A stretch of 59,626 bases of DNA from Tepidimonas charontis. Its GTDB lineage: Bacteria; Pseudomonadota; Gammaproteobacteria; Burkholderiales; Burkholderiaceae_C. The stretch is taken from the NCBI RefSeq assembly GCF_007556685.1, contig NZ_VJON01000012.1, positions 1-59,626 on the forward strand. Direction: 5' to 3'. A program made the translations under genes and the position numbers. Below, piece after piece: positions 1 through 8,691 of the stretch. The notes beneath the pieces are model-generated. The model searched no databases and had not been told where the DNA came from. It worked only from the letters and a program-made list of their open reading frames with translations. Every line of letters begins with the position of its first letter. The first letter of the stretch is position 1.

Positions 1-267
1 CAGGCTTGCCAGCAACTGGGCATCGCGCACAAGTTCACCCGCGCGTATCGGCCACAAACCAACGGCAAGGCCGAGCGGTTCATCCAGTCGGCGCTGCGTG
101 AGTGGGCCTACGGCTGGACCTACCAAAACTCCGAGCAGCGGCGCCAAGCGCTTCACAGCTGGCAGCACCACTACAACTGGCATCGCCCGCACCACGGCAT
201 AGGCCGCGTCGCGCCTATGTCACGGCTTCTAGTTCTTCGGAACAACCTCTTGACGGCTCACAGCTAG
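1..267 (+). CDS. IS481-family transposase, C-terminal part (cut by window edge)
   Basis: The frame is open from base 1 and encodes the last 88 residues of a DDE integrase-core transposase. The stretch RPQTNGKAERF, holding the catalytic glutamate, and the ending NNLLTAHS are typical of IS481-family transposases. The start lies outside the window. Its 3' end overlaps the end of the convergent dehydrogenase gene by about 39 bases, so the element probably landed in, or very near, that gene's 3' end. The minus strand reads TGTGAGCCGTC from base 262; a TGT terminus there would fit an IS481 inverted repeat, but only one end is visible. Confidence 0.8.
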   Translation, partial: QACQQLGIAHKFTRAYRPQTNGKAERFIQSALREWAYGWTYQNSEQRRQALHSWQHHYNWHRPHHGIGRVAPMSRLLVLRNNLLTAHS

Positions 268-1236
268 ACGGCTGGCCAACAGCGCATCGGCCCAGTGCTG
301 CCACCCCTGTGAATCGGTGATATGGCCAAAGGCGCCTGCACGCGCCAGGGCAGCCATCCAGTCGTCTTTGTCGGCGGTGGCGCTCGCCATCTGCGGCTCG
401 AAACCCGCTTCGGCTACGGTACGCGCGACTTCGCGCATTTCCTCGGCGCGACGCCGCCCGTGCTGGGCGACGCGGCGATAAAAGTAGGCGGCCTGGGCCG
501 GCCAGTCGATACCGGGAAAGGTCTCCTGCAGGGTGGCGATCATGGCCTCCTCTACACCGTAATGGCGCGCCGCCGTGAAGCTTTCGATGACCAGGGCCTC
601 CAGCCCCTTGATCATGACGCTGCGGCACATTTTGGTGGCCGATGCGACGCCCAGGTGCTCGGAGGCCACCTGCACCTGCATGCCCCAGCGTTGCAGCACC
701 GGCTGCAGGGCCGCCGCGTGCGGTCCCCCGATGAGCATGGGCACGCGAATACCATAGGGCGGCACCGAGGTCATCACACCCGCCTCGACGTAGCGGCCGC
801 CGGCGGCTTCGATGGCTGCGGCGGCTGCCTGCTTGGTCGCTGGCGAGGCCGAGTTGAGGTCCAGATACCAGGTGCCGGGGCGCAATTCGGTGGCAGCGGC
901 TTGCGCCGCCGCCAAGGTGTTGCCCGCCGTGACGGCACTGATGAGCAACTCCGCCTGTGCGCACAACGCAGCCAAGTCCGGACACAACGTGACCCCGGCC
1001 GCGGCGGCACGCTGCTGCAGGACGACGCGCTCGGCCTCATTCAGCGCCAGCACGTCCCAAGCGCCCACCCAGGGCAGCCCCTGCTCGCGCAAGGCCGCAC
1101 CGAAAATGGCGCCCACTTCCCCCAAGCCGATGACGCCGACCCGGGTGAGGGGCGCGGCGGCGGACGCGGCGCCCGGCGGCGGGCTGAATGGACTCGCTGC
1201 AGAGCCCGCGGGGGGCACTCCGTGCTGAATGGACAT
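229..1236 (-). CDS. NAD(P)-binding dehydrogenase, 6-phosphogluconate/3-hydroxyisobutyrate dehydrogenase-like with DUF1932 domain
   Basis: A 335-residue protein with a Rossmann GLGEVG nucleotide-binding motif at residues 37-42 and a C-terminal helical part of the DUF1932 type. Relatives are NAD(P)-dependent reductases acting on small hydroxy acids; the substrate here is unknown. It is the last gene of the minus-strand block that begins with the metallo-beta-lactamase-fold gene at 9648, and lies 173 bases after dctM. The first 30 residues are rich in Pro and Ala and precede the fold, so a later start is possible. The last residues (about RLAVSRQEVVPKN) are encoded by the IS481 end, so the native C-terminus was probably replaced. 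Confidence 0.75.
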   Translation of the reverse strand: MSIQHGVPPAGSAASPFSPPPGAASAAAPLTRVGVIGLGEVGAIFGAALREQGLPWVGAWDVLALNEAERVVLQQRAAAAGVTLCPDLAALCAQAELLISAVTAGNTLAAAQAAATELRPGTWYLDLNSASPATKQAAAAAIEAAGGRYVEAGVMTSVPPYGIRVPMLIGGPHAAALQPVLQRWGMQVQVASEHLGVASATKMCRSVMIKGLEALVIESFTAARHYGVEEAMIATLQETFPGIDWPAQAAYFYRRVAQHGRRRAEEMREVARTVAEAGFEPQMASATADKDDWMAALARAGAFGHITDSQGWQHWADALLASRLAVSRQEVVPKN

Positions 1237-1409
1237 GGCTGAACTCCTCGTCTGTCGAGCGGCGCCGGTGCGACCCGGCCTGCGGCCTCGAAATGGCGCG
1301 GCGGACCGGGGGCTGTGTCGCGGCCCGGGTGGCGTTCAACGCGCAAGACCGCATCATCGTCTCGAGTGCCCTCCGGCGTGCCGACCCGGCGTCGCTGCGC
1401 TGGCCACCC

Positions 1410-2732
1410 TCACGACAACAGGCGCAACGCCACCAAGGTGATACCGGGAAAGGCGGCCAGAATGGCGGTGCGCACCAGATCGCTGAGTACGAACGGGGCG
1501 ACGGCACGGTAGGTGGCGGTGATCGGCACGTCGCGCGCCAGGTTGTTGATGATGAACAGGTTCATGCCCACCGGCGGGGTGATCAAGCCGACTTCGACCA
1601 CGATCAGCACCAGGATCCCGAACCAAATCGCCGTCTCCTCGGGCGTCAGCCCGAAGTCCAACCCCATGATCATCGGAAAGAAGATCGGGATGGTCAGCAA
1701 AATCATCGACAGCGAGTCCATCACGCAGCCCAGCAACAGATAGGCCACCAAAATCACGGCCAGCACCAACCACGGGCTCAGCCCCAGGCCGATGACCCAC
1801 TGGGCCAGCTCCTGTGGCAGTTGCGACAAGGCCAAAAAGGTGTTGTACAGCGCCGCCCCCAATACGATCATGAAGATCATGCCGGTGGCGATGGCGGTTC
1901 CATAAATGGCTTCGCGCAGCGTTTTGGCGGTGAGTCCGCCCGTCAGCCATGCCGCCACCCCGGTGCCAAAGGCGCCCACGGCCGCGCCTTCGGTGGGGGT
2001 GAAGATCCCGATGTAGATGCCGCCGACGACGGCCAAGAAAATGACCACCACGGGCCAGGTCTGCACCAGCGCCTTCCAGCGCTCACTCATCGGTGCGGGC
2101 GCCATGCGCCCCGCGCTGTCGGGCTTGACGCGCACGTAAATGGAGATGACGATAAGATAGCCGATCGCCGCCAGGATCCCGGGTATAAACGCGGCCAGGA
2201 ACAGCTTGGCGATATTTTGTTCGGTGAGGATGGCGTAGATGACCAACACCACCGAGGGCGGAATGAGAATGCCCAGCGTGCCGCCGGCGGCCAGGCAGGC
2301 GGTGGACAATCCCCCGGCGTAGCCGGCGCGGCGCAACTCCGGCAGGGCCACTTGCCCCATGGTGGCGGCCGTGGCCAGCGAGGAGCCGCAAATGGCGCCG
2401 AAGCCGGCGCACGCCCCGACCGCCGACATCGCCACCCCGCCCCGCCAATGACCAATCCACGCCTCGGCTGCCTTGAACAGCGCTCGCGACAGCCCGCCGA
2501 GCGCGGCGAACTGCCCCATCAGCAAAAACAGCGGCACCACCGACAGGCTGTAGTTGGAAAACGTGCTGTAGGTGACGTGCTTGAGCTGGTTGAGCAGCGG
2601 CGCGGGCTGACCGTAGATCAGGTAGGCGCCGCCCAAGCCGCACAGCGCCATCGCCAGCCCGATGGGCACACGAATGAAGATCAGCGCCAGCAGGAGCGGA
2701 AACGACCACGCAGCGAGTTCGATCGTGGTCAT
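1410..2732 (-). CDS. dctM: TRAP transporter large permease (DctM-type)
   Basis: A 440-residue, strongly hydrophobic protein, the usual length for the 12-helix TRAP large subunit that couples sodium entry to solute uptake at the inner membrane. The repeated GGTLGILIPPS-type segment (middle) and a GLITPPVGMNLF segment near the C-terminus are family hallmarks. The start MTTIELAAW was chosen because its ATG overlaps the dctQ stop in an ATGA arrangement, showing translational coupling. The substrate is unknown; the neighbouring aromatic-degradation genes suggest an aromatic or carboxylic acid. Its binding-protein partner is broken, so the transporter may not work on its own. Confidence 0.9.
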   Translation of the reverse strand: MTTIELAAWSFPLLLALIFIRVPIGLAMALCGLGGAYLIYGQPAPLLNQLKHVTYSTFSNYSLSVVPLFLLMGQFAALGGLSRALFKAAEAWIGHWRGGVAMSAVGACAGFGAICGSSLATAATMGQVALPELRRAGYAGGLSTACLAAGGTLGILIPPSVVLVIYAILTEQNIAKLFLAAFIPGILAAIGYLIVISIYVRVKPDSAGRMAPAPMSERWKALVQTWPVVVIFLAVVGGIYIGIFTPTEGAAVGAFGTGVAAWLTGGLTAKTLREAIYGTAIATGMIFMIVLGAALYNTFLALSQLPQELAQWVIGLGLSPWLVLAVILVAYLLLGCVMDSLSMILLTIPIFFPMIMGLDFGLTPEETAIWFGILVLIVVEVGLITPPVGMNLFIINNLARDVPITATYRAVAPFVLSDLVRTAILAAFPGITLVALRLLS

Positions 2733-3256
2733 CTCAGTGCCCCCCCTGCCGTCGCCAGCGGCCAGCCCTGCGGATAACGGGCCAACCCGAGTCGAATGAG
2801 GGACTGTGTCAGATAGGCCAGACAGCCGATCAGCGCCCCCGCTAGGCAGACCGCATAGGCCCACCACACCGGCATCTGCAGGATGAAGGTGGTCTCCAGA
2901 TACTGGCGCTTCTCCTCCATACCTTCCCACAGCCGCCAGGTCAGCACACTCCACAGGGCCAGCATGGCCAAGTCACACGCCACCGCAATCCCACGCTGCA
3001 AGGCGGCTGGCAAGTGCGTGTAGAGCAGATCGACCGTCGCATGCCCCGCGCGCAGGTAGGTCCACGGCAGAAACAGAAAAACCGCCACCGCCGTGCCCGC
3101 CTCCACCAGCTCGAAGTCACCCGGCACCGGCCCCAGCCCGAACGCAATCAATGCCCGCCCCGAAATACTGGCCACGCTCATCAGCGTGATGCCCACCAGC
3201 ACCAACCCACCCAACAGCGCCGACCAGCGCGCCAATCGAAAGATCCAAACCGTCAT
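2729..3256 (-). CDS. dctQ: TRAP transporter small permease (DctQ-type)
   Basis: A 175-residue protein with four predicted membrane helices (roughly residues 8-30, 48-68, 88-108 and 130-152), as in DctQ small subunits, which hold the large permease together with the binding protein. Its stop overlaps the dctM start by 4 bases. It is separated from the upstream dctP gene by about 100 bases that hold a strong terminator hairpin, so it is probably expressed less than the binding protein was. Confidence 0.88.
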   Translation of the reverse strand: MTVWIFRLARWSALLGGLVLVGITLMSVASISGRALIAFGLGPVPGDFELVEAGTAVAVFLFLPWTYLRAGHATVDLLYTHLPAALQRGIAVACDLAMLALWSVLTWRLWEGMEEKRQYLETTFILQMPVWWAYAVCLAGALIGCLAYLTQSLIRLGLARYPQGWPLATAGGALR

Positions 3257-3307
3257 CCGCTTACTCTGTCGTCACCGATGTGACGGGCTGGGCCCGCCAC
3301 GACCACC

Positions 3308-3342
3308 AAAAAAAACGCGCATGGGGACTGCCGCCATGCGCG
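3308..3342 (-). terminator. Intrinsic terminator/attenuator between dctP and dctQM
   Basis: On the minus strand a perfect 9-bp stem (CGCGCATGG and its complement, arms at 3334-3342 and 3316-3324) with a 9-base loop is followed by eight T residues. It follows the dctP stop and precedes dctQ. Such a site lets binding protein exceed permease, a common pattern in transporter operons. Confidence 0.85.
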
Positions 3343-3359
3343 GTCTGACCAGCTACAGT

Positions 3360-4406
3360 TTACTTGCCGTTGTGCTGGGCAATGAGGGCGCGCGCCTCGC
3401 GCACCAAAGCGTTGGCATCGATGCCTTTGCCCCGCATCTCCTTGATCCAATCGTCCTCCACCACCGACGCCGTGCGCAGCCAGCGCTGGGCTTCGGCCGG
3501 CTCCAGCTGCGTTATGCGGTTGCCCGCCTTCAGGGCGATCTCGCGCCCGGTCTTGTCGGCGTCGTCCATCGCCTTGCCGAAAGCGGCCGAGAGCGTCGGG
3601 CCGCTGTTGTCGTCGATCACCTTTTTCAGCTCCGCCGGCAGCGCCTCGTAGCGCGCCTTGTTCATGGCGAAGGCAAGCGCCATGGTGTAGAGCGCACGGT
3701 CGATGGCAAACGTGGTGTGATGCTTGACGATTTCGTGCACCCGCAGCGACGGCCCCACCTCCCACGGGATGGTGGTGCCGTCGATGACACCTTTGGACAG
3801 GGCCTCGGTGACCTGCGGCACGGGCATGCCCACCGGCGTGGCGCCCAGCTTGACCAACATATTGTTGACGATACGGGTGCCGCCGCGGATTTTCATGCCA
3901 CGCAGGCTTTCCAGGCCAGTGACGGGCTGCTTGGTGTGGATCAGTCCGGGGCCATGCGTGTGGATGGCCAGCAGTTTGACGTCACGAAACTCGTCGGCGG
4001 CGAACTTTTACGCGTAATCCCACGCGGCTTTGGAAGTCACCTCGGCCGTGCGCTCGTGAGATGGCGCGATGAACGGCAGCTCGAACACCTCCATCTTGGG
4101 AAAACGCCCGGGCGTGTGGCCCAGCACCGTCCACACGACATCGACCACGCCATCCTTGACCTGGTCATACAGCTGCGGTGGCGTGCCACCGAGCTGCATG
4201 GCCGGAAAGACCTGCACGCGGATGCGTCCGCCCGAATCCGCCTCGATTTTCTTGGCCCAGGGCTCGATGACCAAACGCGGAATGGAAGCCTGCGCTGGCA
4301 AAAAGTGATGCACGCGCAGCGTCAGCTGCTGCGCCCAGGCGGCGCTGCCCAGCAAAACCCCGCTCACGGCTACGATGGCGGTGCGACGGTTGACGGTCAG
4401 TTTCAT
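3360..4406 (-). pseudogene. dctP: TRAP transporter substrate-binding protein (DctP-type), interrupted by an in-frame TAA
   Basis: The reading frame encodes a 348-residue DctP-type periplasmic binding protein: Sec signal peptide (residues 1-25, ending AWAQ), the N-terminal lobe, and a C-terminal lobe with the family segment MKIRGGTRIVNNMLVKLG. Codon 133 is TAA (bases 4010-4008, between TSKAAWDYA and KFAADEFRDVKLLA). No frameshift is present: sequence on both sides stays in the same frame and is well conserved, so one base change, for example from CAA, explains it. The product would stop after 132 residues and could not bind solute. A sequencing error is the main alternative. An internal start at 3896 could give only the C-terminal lobe. 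Confidence 0.85.
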
Positions 4407-4573
4407 GCGTTGTCTCCTTCAGAACGTCCGGTCGGACATGGCAACGAGCGACGACTGCCACGGTGCACTGAAGCGCCGGCCGTGAAACGGTGATCCCCCA
4501 TCATCGACAAGCTGTTATCACGTTTTGGCATGGGCTGCGGGCTCACCCATTTGCTTGCCCCTCTGCGTTGCAC

Positions 4574-5899
4574 TCACACCGCTGGCGCCCGCGCCGGCAG
4601 TACCGTCCCGCGGCATTCGCCAAACCCGATGCGCGCCCACCCCGGCGCCTGGCACCAGCCGCGCAGCACCACGGTGTCGCCGTCTTCCAAAAACGTGCGC
4701 TGCTCGCCTGAGGGCAAGGTCAGCGGCTGCTTGCCGCCGGCGGTGAGTTCGATGAACGCCGCCGCCTGGTGCGGCTCGGGCCCCGAGAGCGTGCCGGTGC
4801 CCAACAAATCGCCGGGTTGCAGATTGCAGCCGTTGACGGTGTGGTGCGCCACCATCTGCGCCACTGCCCAGTAGGCGTAGCGATAATTGGTCTGTGCCAC
4901 CACGTGTTCCGGCTGTCCGTGCGCGTGCATCTGCGCCGTCTGCCAGCCAATCGTCAGTTGAATATCGAACGCCGCACGGTCTCGGCGGGCGGCATCATCC
5001 AGATACGGCAGCGGCGGCGGGTCGTCCGCTGGCCGCTCGAAGGGGACCCGATACGGCGCCAGGGCCTCCAGCGTCACCACCCATGGCGAGACCGTGGTGG
5101 CGAAATTTTTGGCCAGAAACGGGCCCAGCGGCTGATACTCCCAGGCCTGAATGTCGCGCGCCGACCAGTCGTTGAGCAGCACGAGCCCGAAGACATGGGA
5201 CTCCGCCTCGGCCACCGGAATCGGCTCGCCCAGTGCGTTACCGGGCCCGATGAAGACGCCCAGCTCCAGCTCGATGTCCAGACGCCGGCTGGGCGCCAGC
5301 ACCGGCGCGGCGGCGTCGGGCGTCTTGATTTGCCCGCACGGGCGGTGAAAGCGCTGCGGCGACACGCCGACACTGGAGCTGCGCCCGTGGTAGCCGATGG
5401 GCACCCATTTGTAATTGGGCAGCAGCGGCTGGTCGGGTCGGAACAGCCGGCCGATGTTGGTGGCGTGATGGATCGACGTGTAGAAGTCGGTGTAGTCGCC
5501 AATGCGCGCGGGCAGGCCGTATTCGGCCTCGCTCTGTGGCAGCAAGCACGGCTCGACGAGCGCACGCAGCGGGCTGCCTGTGCGCAGCGCACGCGACAAG
5601 GCCAGGCGCAGCGCGCTCCAGTGGGCCGGGCCCAGTGCCATCAGCGCATTGAGCTGCGGTTCGGCGGCCACGGCCAAGGCTTCGGCCGCCTGCCCCTCGA
5701 AGGGGTGGACGCGGTGCAAGGCGGCCAAATCGACGATGGCGTCCCCAATGGCCACCCCGCCCCGCCAGCCCTCGCCGCGGCCGCGCCGCCGAAAACTGGC
5801 AAAGGGCAGGTTCTGAATCGGAAAATCGGTGCCCTCGCGTTGGGCGCTGTCCACCCAGCTGCGCAGGGCGGGATCATGGGTTTCGTTGAGCATCGACAT
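4574..5899 (-). CDS. fahA: Fumarylacetoacetase
   Basis: A 441-residue protein with the two-domain build of fumarylacetoacetase, which cleaves fumarylacetoacetate to fumarate and acetoacetate in the last step of homogentisate/tyrosine breakdown. Visible family segments are the N-terminal SH3-like part, YTDFYTSIHHATNIGRLFR (catalytic His), KWVPIGYHGRSSS, the metal-binding ELELGVFIG and LLNDWSARDIQAWEYQPLGPF, and GDLLGTGTLSGPE. Length is as expected. It sits between the DUF2783 gene and dctP, within the aromatic block. Homogentisate dioxygenase itself is not in the window, so the ring-cleaving step must come from the VOC protein or from elsewhere. Confidence 0.93.
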   Translation of the reverse strand: MSMLNETHDPALRSWVDSAQREGTDFPIQNLPFASFRRRGRGEGWRGGVAIGDAIVDLAALHRVHPFEGQAAEALAVAAEPQLNALMALGPAHWSALRLALSRALRTGSPLRALVEPCLLPQSEAEYGLPARIGDYTDFYTSIHHATNIGRLFRPDQPLLPNYKWVPIGYHGRSSSVGVSPQRFHRPCGQIKTPDAAAPVLAPSRRLDIELELGVFIGPGNALGEPIPVAEAESHVFGLVLLNDWSARDIQAWEYQPLGPFLAKNFATTVSPWVVTLEALAPYRVPFERPADDPPPLPYLDDAARRDRAAFDIQLTIGWQTAQMHAHGQPEHVVAQTNYRYAYWAVAQMVAHHTVNGCNLQPGDLLGTGTLSGPEPHQAAAFIELTAGGKQPLTLPSGEQRTFLEDGDTVVLRGWCQAPGWARIGFGECRGTVLPARAPAV

Positions 5900-6031
5900 A
5901 AATGAGGTCTCTTCGACGTGGGGGGGCGCTGCCGCGCCTTGCCGGTGCGCGGCACGAGGCAGCGTCCGTCAGGTGCAGCACCCACCGGTCTATGGTCGCC
6001 GGGCTCGCCTGCCTGCGGCGGAACGCGGGCG

Positions 6032-6244
6032 TCAGCCTGCCGCAGCGGTGGCCAGCGTGTTGGCGCGCGCCAAGGCGATGGCCTCGGACAACACCGTGCG
6101 ATCCCCCACGTGATTGGCCAGGATCAGCACCAGCTTGGCCAGAAACATGTCGGCCTGCTCGTCGCTGAGATCGCGCTGGGCGTTGATCAGTTCTTCATAA
6201 AACGCGTCCGGATCGAGGATGTGGGGCTGACGGTTCAGCGGCAT
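6032..6244 (-). CDS. DUF2783 family small protein
   Basis: A 70-residue protein with the pattern HILDPDAFYEELINAQRDLSDEQADMFLAKLVLILANHVGD, recognisable as DUF2783. The family has no established function but is repeatedly found beside FAD-dependent aromatic hydroxylases, as here: it starts 22 bases after the hydroxylase stop. The start at MPLNRQP is chosen because the family begins there and an AGGAGG-like site lies just upstream (GGAGGTCCTCC on the two strands). An accessory role for the hydroxylase is inference. Confidence 0.7.
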   Translation of the reverse strand: MPLNRQPHILDPDAFYEELINAQRDLSDEQADMFLAKLVLILANHVGDRTVLSEAIALARANTLATAAAG

Positions 6245-6266
6245 GGAGGACCTCCGGCAAACACGG

Positions 6267-7889
6267 TTAAGACGCGGCTGGCGCCACTCGATGACCGAGG
6301 GCGCGCGCCAAGGCCGCCTCGACGGCGGCGCGGTCAAAGCGGCGCCAGCGGGCGGCCACATACTGGTCGGGCCGAATCAAATACACCGTACCCGGCTGGC
6401 CGTCGTAGCGCTGGGTCAGCACGCCCGCGCGGTCGATGAGGTCGCGCCCGACCTGCAGCACCCGGGCCTCGACGCCGCCGACGCGTACCGGCTCGGCCGG
6501 GCCAAAGCTCAGCAGCACAAAGCCTTCGCCCAGCTGATTGAGCAGCCACGTCGCGCGCCCGTCGCGCTCGATCGGCGCGTCGGCGCAGTTGGTGCCTGGC
6601 GCCATCCGACCGGCGAATGCCTCGGTATCGGGGGTATTCAGTGGCGAGTCGACGTAGGGAGTTGGCGTCGACAGGCGGCCGCTGTTGACCAGCGGCCGCG
6701 CAAAGGGCTCGGTGCGCGCCAGCTCCAGCACCGCATTGCGCAGGCGCAGCGAGGTGCGGCTCTTGGGCGTGATGAAGTCCGTGGAGCGCGTGGAGTTGAG
6801 CAGGTTGTCGTCGGCGGCCAAGGCGCGCTCGTCGTGGTAGGTGTCGAGCAGCGCCTCGGGGGCGTCGCCGTCGAGCACCGCTTTGAGCTTCCAGCTCAGG
6901 TTGTCGCAGTCCTGCACACCGCTGTTGGCGCCGCGCGCGCCAAACGGCGACACTTGGTGCGCCGCGTCACCGGCGAAGATCACCCGCCCGTGGCGGAAGC
7001 GGTCGATGCGCCGGCACGCGAACTGGTACACCGACACCCACTCCAGCTCGAACGGCACGTCCGGCCCCAGCATGGCCTGGATACGCGGGATGACGCGCTC
7101 GGGCTTTTTTTCCTCGTTGGGGTCGGCATCCCAGCCGAGCTGGAAGTCGATGCGCCAGACGTTGTCGCACTGCTTGTGCAGCAGCACGCTTTGGTTGCGG
7201 TGGAATGGGGGGTCGAACCAGAACCAGCGCTCGGTCGGGAAGTCGGCCTTCATCACCACGTCGGCGATGAGAAAGCGGTCCTGGAAAAACTGACCCGTAA
7301 ACTCCGCCCCGATCATGCGCCGGGTGTCGCTGTGTGCACCGTCACAGGCAATGAGCCATTCGGCCTCCATTTTGAAGATGCCGTCGGGGGTTTCCACCGT
7401 CAGCACCACGTGGTCGGTCTGCGGCTCCACCGCCAGCACCTTGTGCTTCCAGCGCAGATCCACCCGTGGCGAGTCGTCGCACGCGCGAACCAGCCGCTCC
7501 TCCAGGTAGTACTGCTGGAGGTTGATCATCGCCGGCATCTTGTGGTGGTCTTCGGGCAGCAAGTCGAACTGATAGACCAGCTCGTCGCGGAAGAACACCT
7601 TGCCCACTTTCCATTGCACGCCCTGCGCCACCAGGTCCTCACCGATGCCCAGGCGATCCCAGATCTCCAGGGGGCGCTTGGCGTAGCACACCGCGCGCGA
7701 GCCGACGCTGACGGTGTTGTTGTCATCGAGCACGACGGCCGGGATGCCGCGCGCGGCGCAGTCCAGCGCCTGCGTCATGCCCACCGGGCCAGCACCGATG
7801 ATCACCACCGGATGGCGCACCCGGCGGCCTTCGCGTTGCTCGTCACTCTGCCGGTAGGCATATCGCGGATAGGTGTAGGTGTGCAACAT
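6267..7889 (-). CDS. FAD-dependent aromatic-ring monooxygenase (class A flavoprotein hydroxylase)
   Basis: A 540-residue flavoprotein with the three class A hydroxylase signatures: GAGPVG near residues 32-37 (ADP binding), CDGAHSDTRRMIG (DG motif) and FAGDAAHQVSPFGARGANSG (GD motif), then a C-terminal thioredoxin-like domain. It resembles MhpA-type 3-(3-hydroxyphenyl)propionate hydroxylases and would insert one hydroxyl into a phenolic acid with NAD(P)H and O2. The start MLHTYTY has a clear AGGAG site; longer in-frame starts lack one. Neighbours (VOC protein, fumarylacetoacetase) point to a homogentisate- or gentisate-like route. The actual substrate cannot be read from sequence. Confidence 0.85.
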   Translation of the reverse strand: MLHTYTYPRYAYRQSDEQREGRRVRHPVVIIGAGPVGMTQALDCAARGIPAVVLDDNNTVSVGSRAVCYAKRPLEIWDRLGIGEDLVAQGVQWKVGKVFFRDELVYQFDLLPEDHHKMPAMINLQQYYLEERLVRACDDSPRVDLRWKHKVLAVEPQTDHVVLTVETPDGIFKMEAEWLIACDGAHSDTRRMIGAEFTGQFFQDRFLIADVVMKADFPTERWFWFDPPFHRNQSVLLHKQCDNVWRIDFQLGWDADPNEEKKPERVIPRIQAMLGPDVPFELEWVSVYQFACRRIDRFRHGRVIFAGDAAHQVSPFGARGANSGVQDCDNLSWKLKAVLDGDAPEALLDTYHDERALAADDNLLNSTRSTDFITPKSRTSLRLRNAVLELARTEPFARPLVNSGRLSTPTPYVDSPLNTPDTEAFAGRMAPGTNCADAPIERDGRATWLLNQLGEGFVLLSFGPAEPVRVGGVEARVLQVGRDLIDRAGVLTQRYDGQPGTVYLIRPDQYVAARWRRFDRAAVEAALARALGHRVAPAAS

Positions 7890-7989
7890 GGTCAGGGCTC
7901 CTGCGGGTACGGTGCGCCCCGTCACCCGCGGCGCGGGCGACAGATGTCGAGAAGCGATGCGAATCGGGGCGCTGCGCGCGTCTTGCGTC

Positions 7990-8535
7990 TTAGTCGAGCG
8001 CGTGGAATTCCTTTTCGTGCATCCAGGCCGCGTGCCGGGGCGCGCGTTTGGTCTGCGCCCATTCGTTGAGCATGTCCCATTTCACGGCGTCGAGCTTTTC
8101 ATACATGTCGGGCGTGCCGACGTCGGCAGCAAGCTCGATGCGGTGACCGTTCGGGTCGAAGAAATAGATGCTCTTGAAAATGGTGTGATCGGTGATACCC
8201 ACCACCTCAATGCCGGCCGCTTCCAAGCGCGCCTTGGTCTCCTGCAGCGTTTGTACGCTGTCGACCTTGAAGGCGATGTGCTGCACCCACTCCGGGGTGT
8301 TGGGGTCACGCCCCATGGCCGGGGAGTTGGGCAGCTCGAAGAAGGCCAGCACGTTGCCCTGGCCCGCATCCAGAAAGACGTGCATATACGGGTCGGGCGC
8401 TTTGGTGGAGGGCACCTGGTCTTCGGCAATCGCCAGCACGAACTTCATGTTCAAGTGCTTGACGTACCACTCGACCGTCTCCTTGGCGTCCTTGCAACGA
8501 TAGGCGACATGGTGGATGCGTTGGATCTGCAGCAT
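7990..8535 (-). CDS. VOC-superfamily protein, extradiol dioxygenase-like
   Basis: A 181-residue protein with two vicinal-oxygen-chelate modules. Possible metal ligands are H8 or H9 (RIHHVAYRC), H86 (VQHIAFKV) and E134 (GHRIELAADV), the H-H-E set used by Fe(II) extradiol dioxygenases and 4-hydroxyphenylpyruvate dioxygenases. The position directly upstream of the FAD hydroxylase supports ring cleavage of its product, which is inference; other VOC roles such as glyoxalase or isomerase remain possible. The start MLQIQRI is chosen because the H ligand follows at once and an AGGAGCC site lies upstream. Confidence 0.72.
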   Translation of the reverse strand: MLQIQRIHHVAYRCKDAKETVEWYVKHLNMKFVLAIAEDQVPSTKAPDPYMHVFLDAGQGNVLAFFELPNSPAMGRDPNTPEWVQHIAFKVDSVQTLQETKARLEAAGIEVVGITDHTIFKSIYFFDPNGHRIELAADVGTPDMYEKLDAVKWDMLNEWAQTKRAPRHAAWMHEKEFHALD

Positions 8536-8691
8536 GGCTGGCTCCTCGGTTGGCTGCTCGGGATAGATGGCGACCGCACCGGGGCGACGGCGACGAGGCA
8601 AGGGGCAGGTGCCTGCCAAGCCGTGGGTGACAACGATCCAGGGCTGGCACAGCGGTCTCGTCGCCGACCCGCGGGGCGCGGGCGCTGCGCC

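Noticed and set aside
4008-4010. Programmed stop-codon readthrough or recoding in dctP
   Set aside because: The codon is TAA, not the TGA or TAG used for selenocysteine or pyrrolysine, and no recoding element is visible. Mutation or sequence error is simpler.
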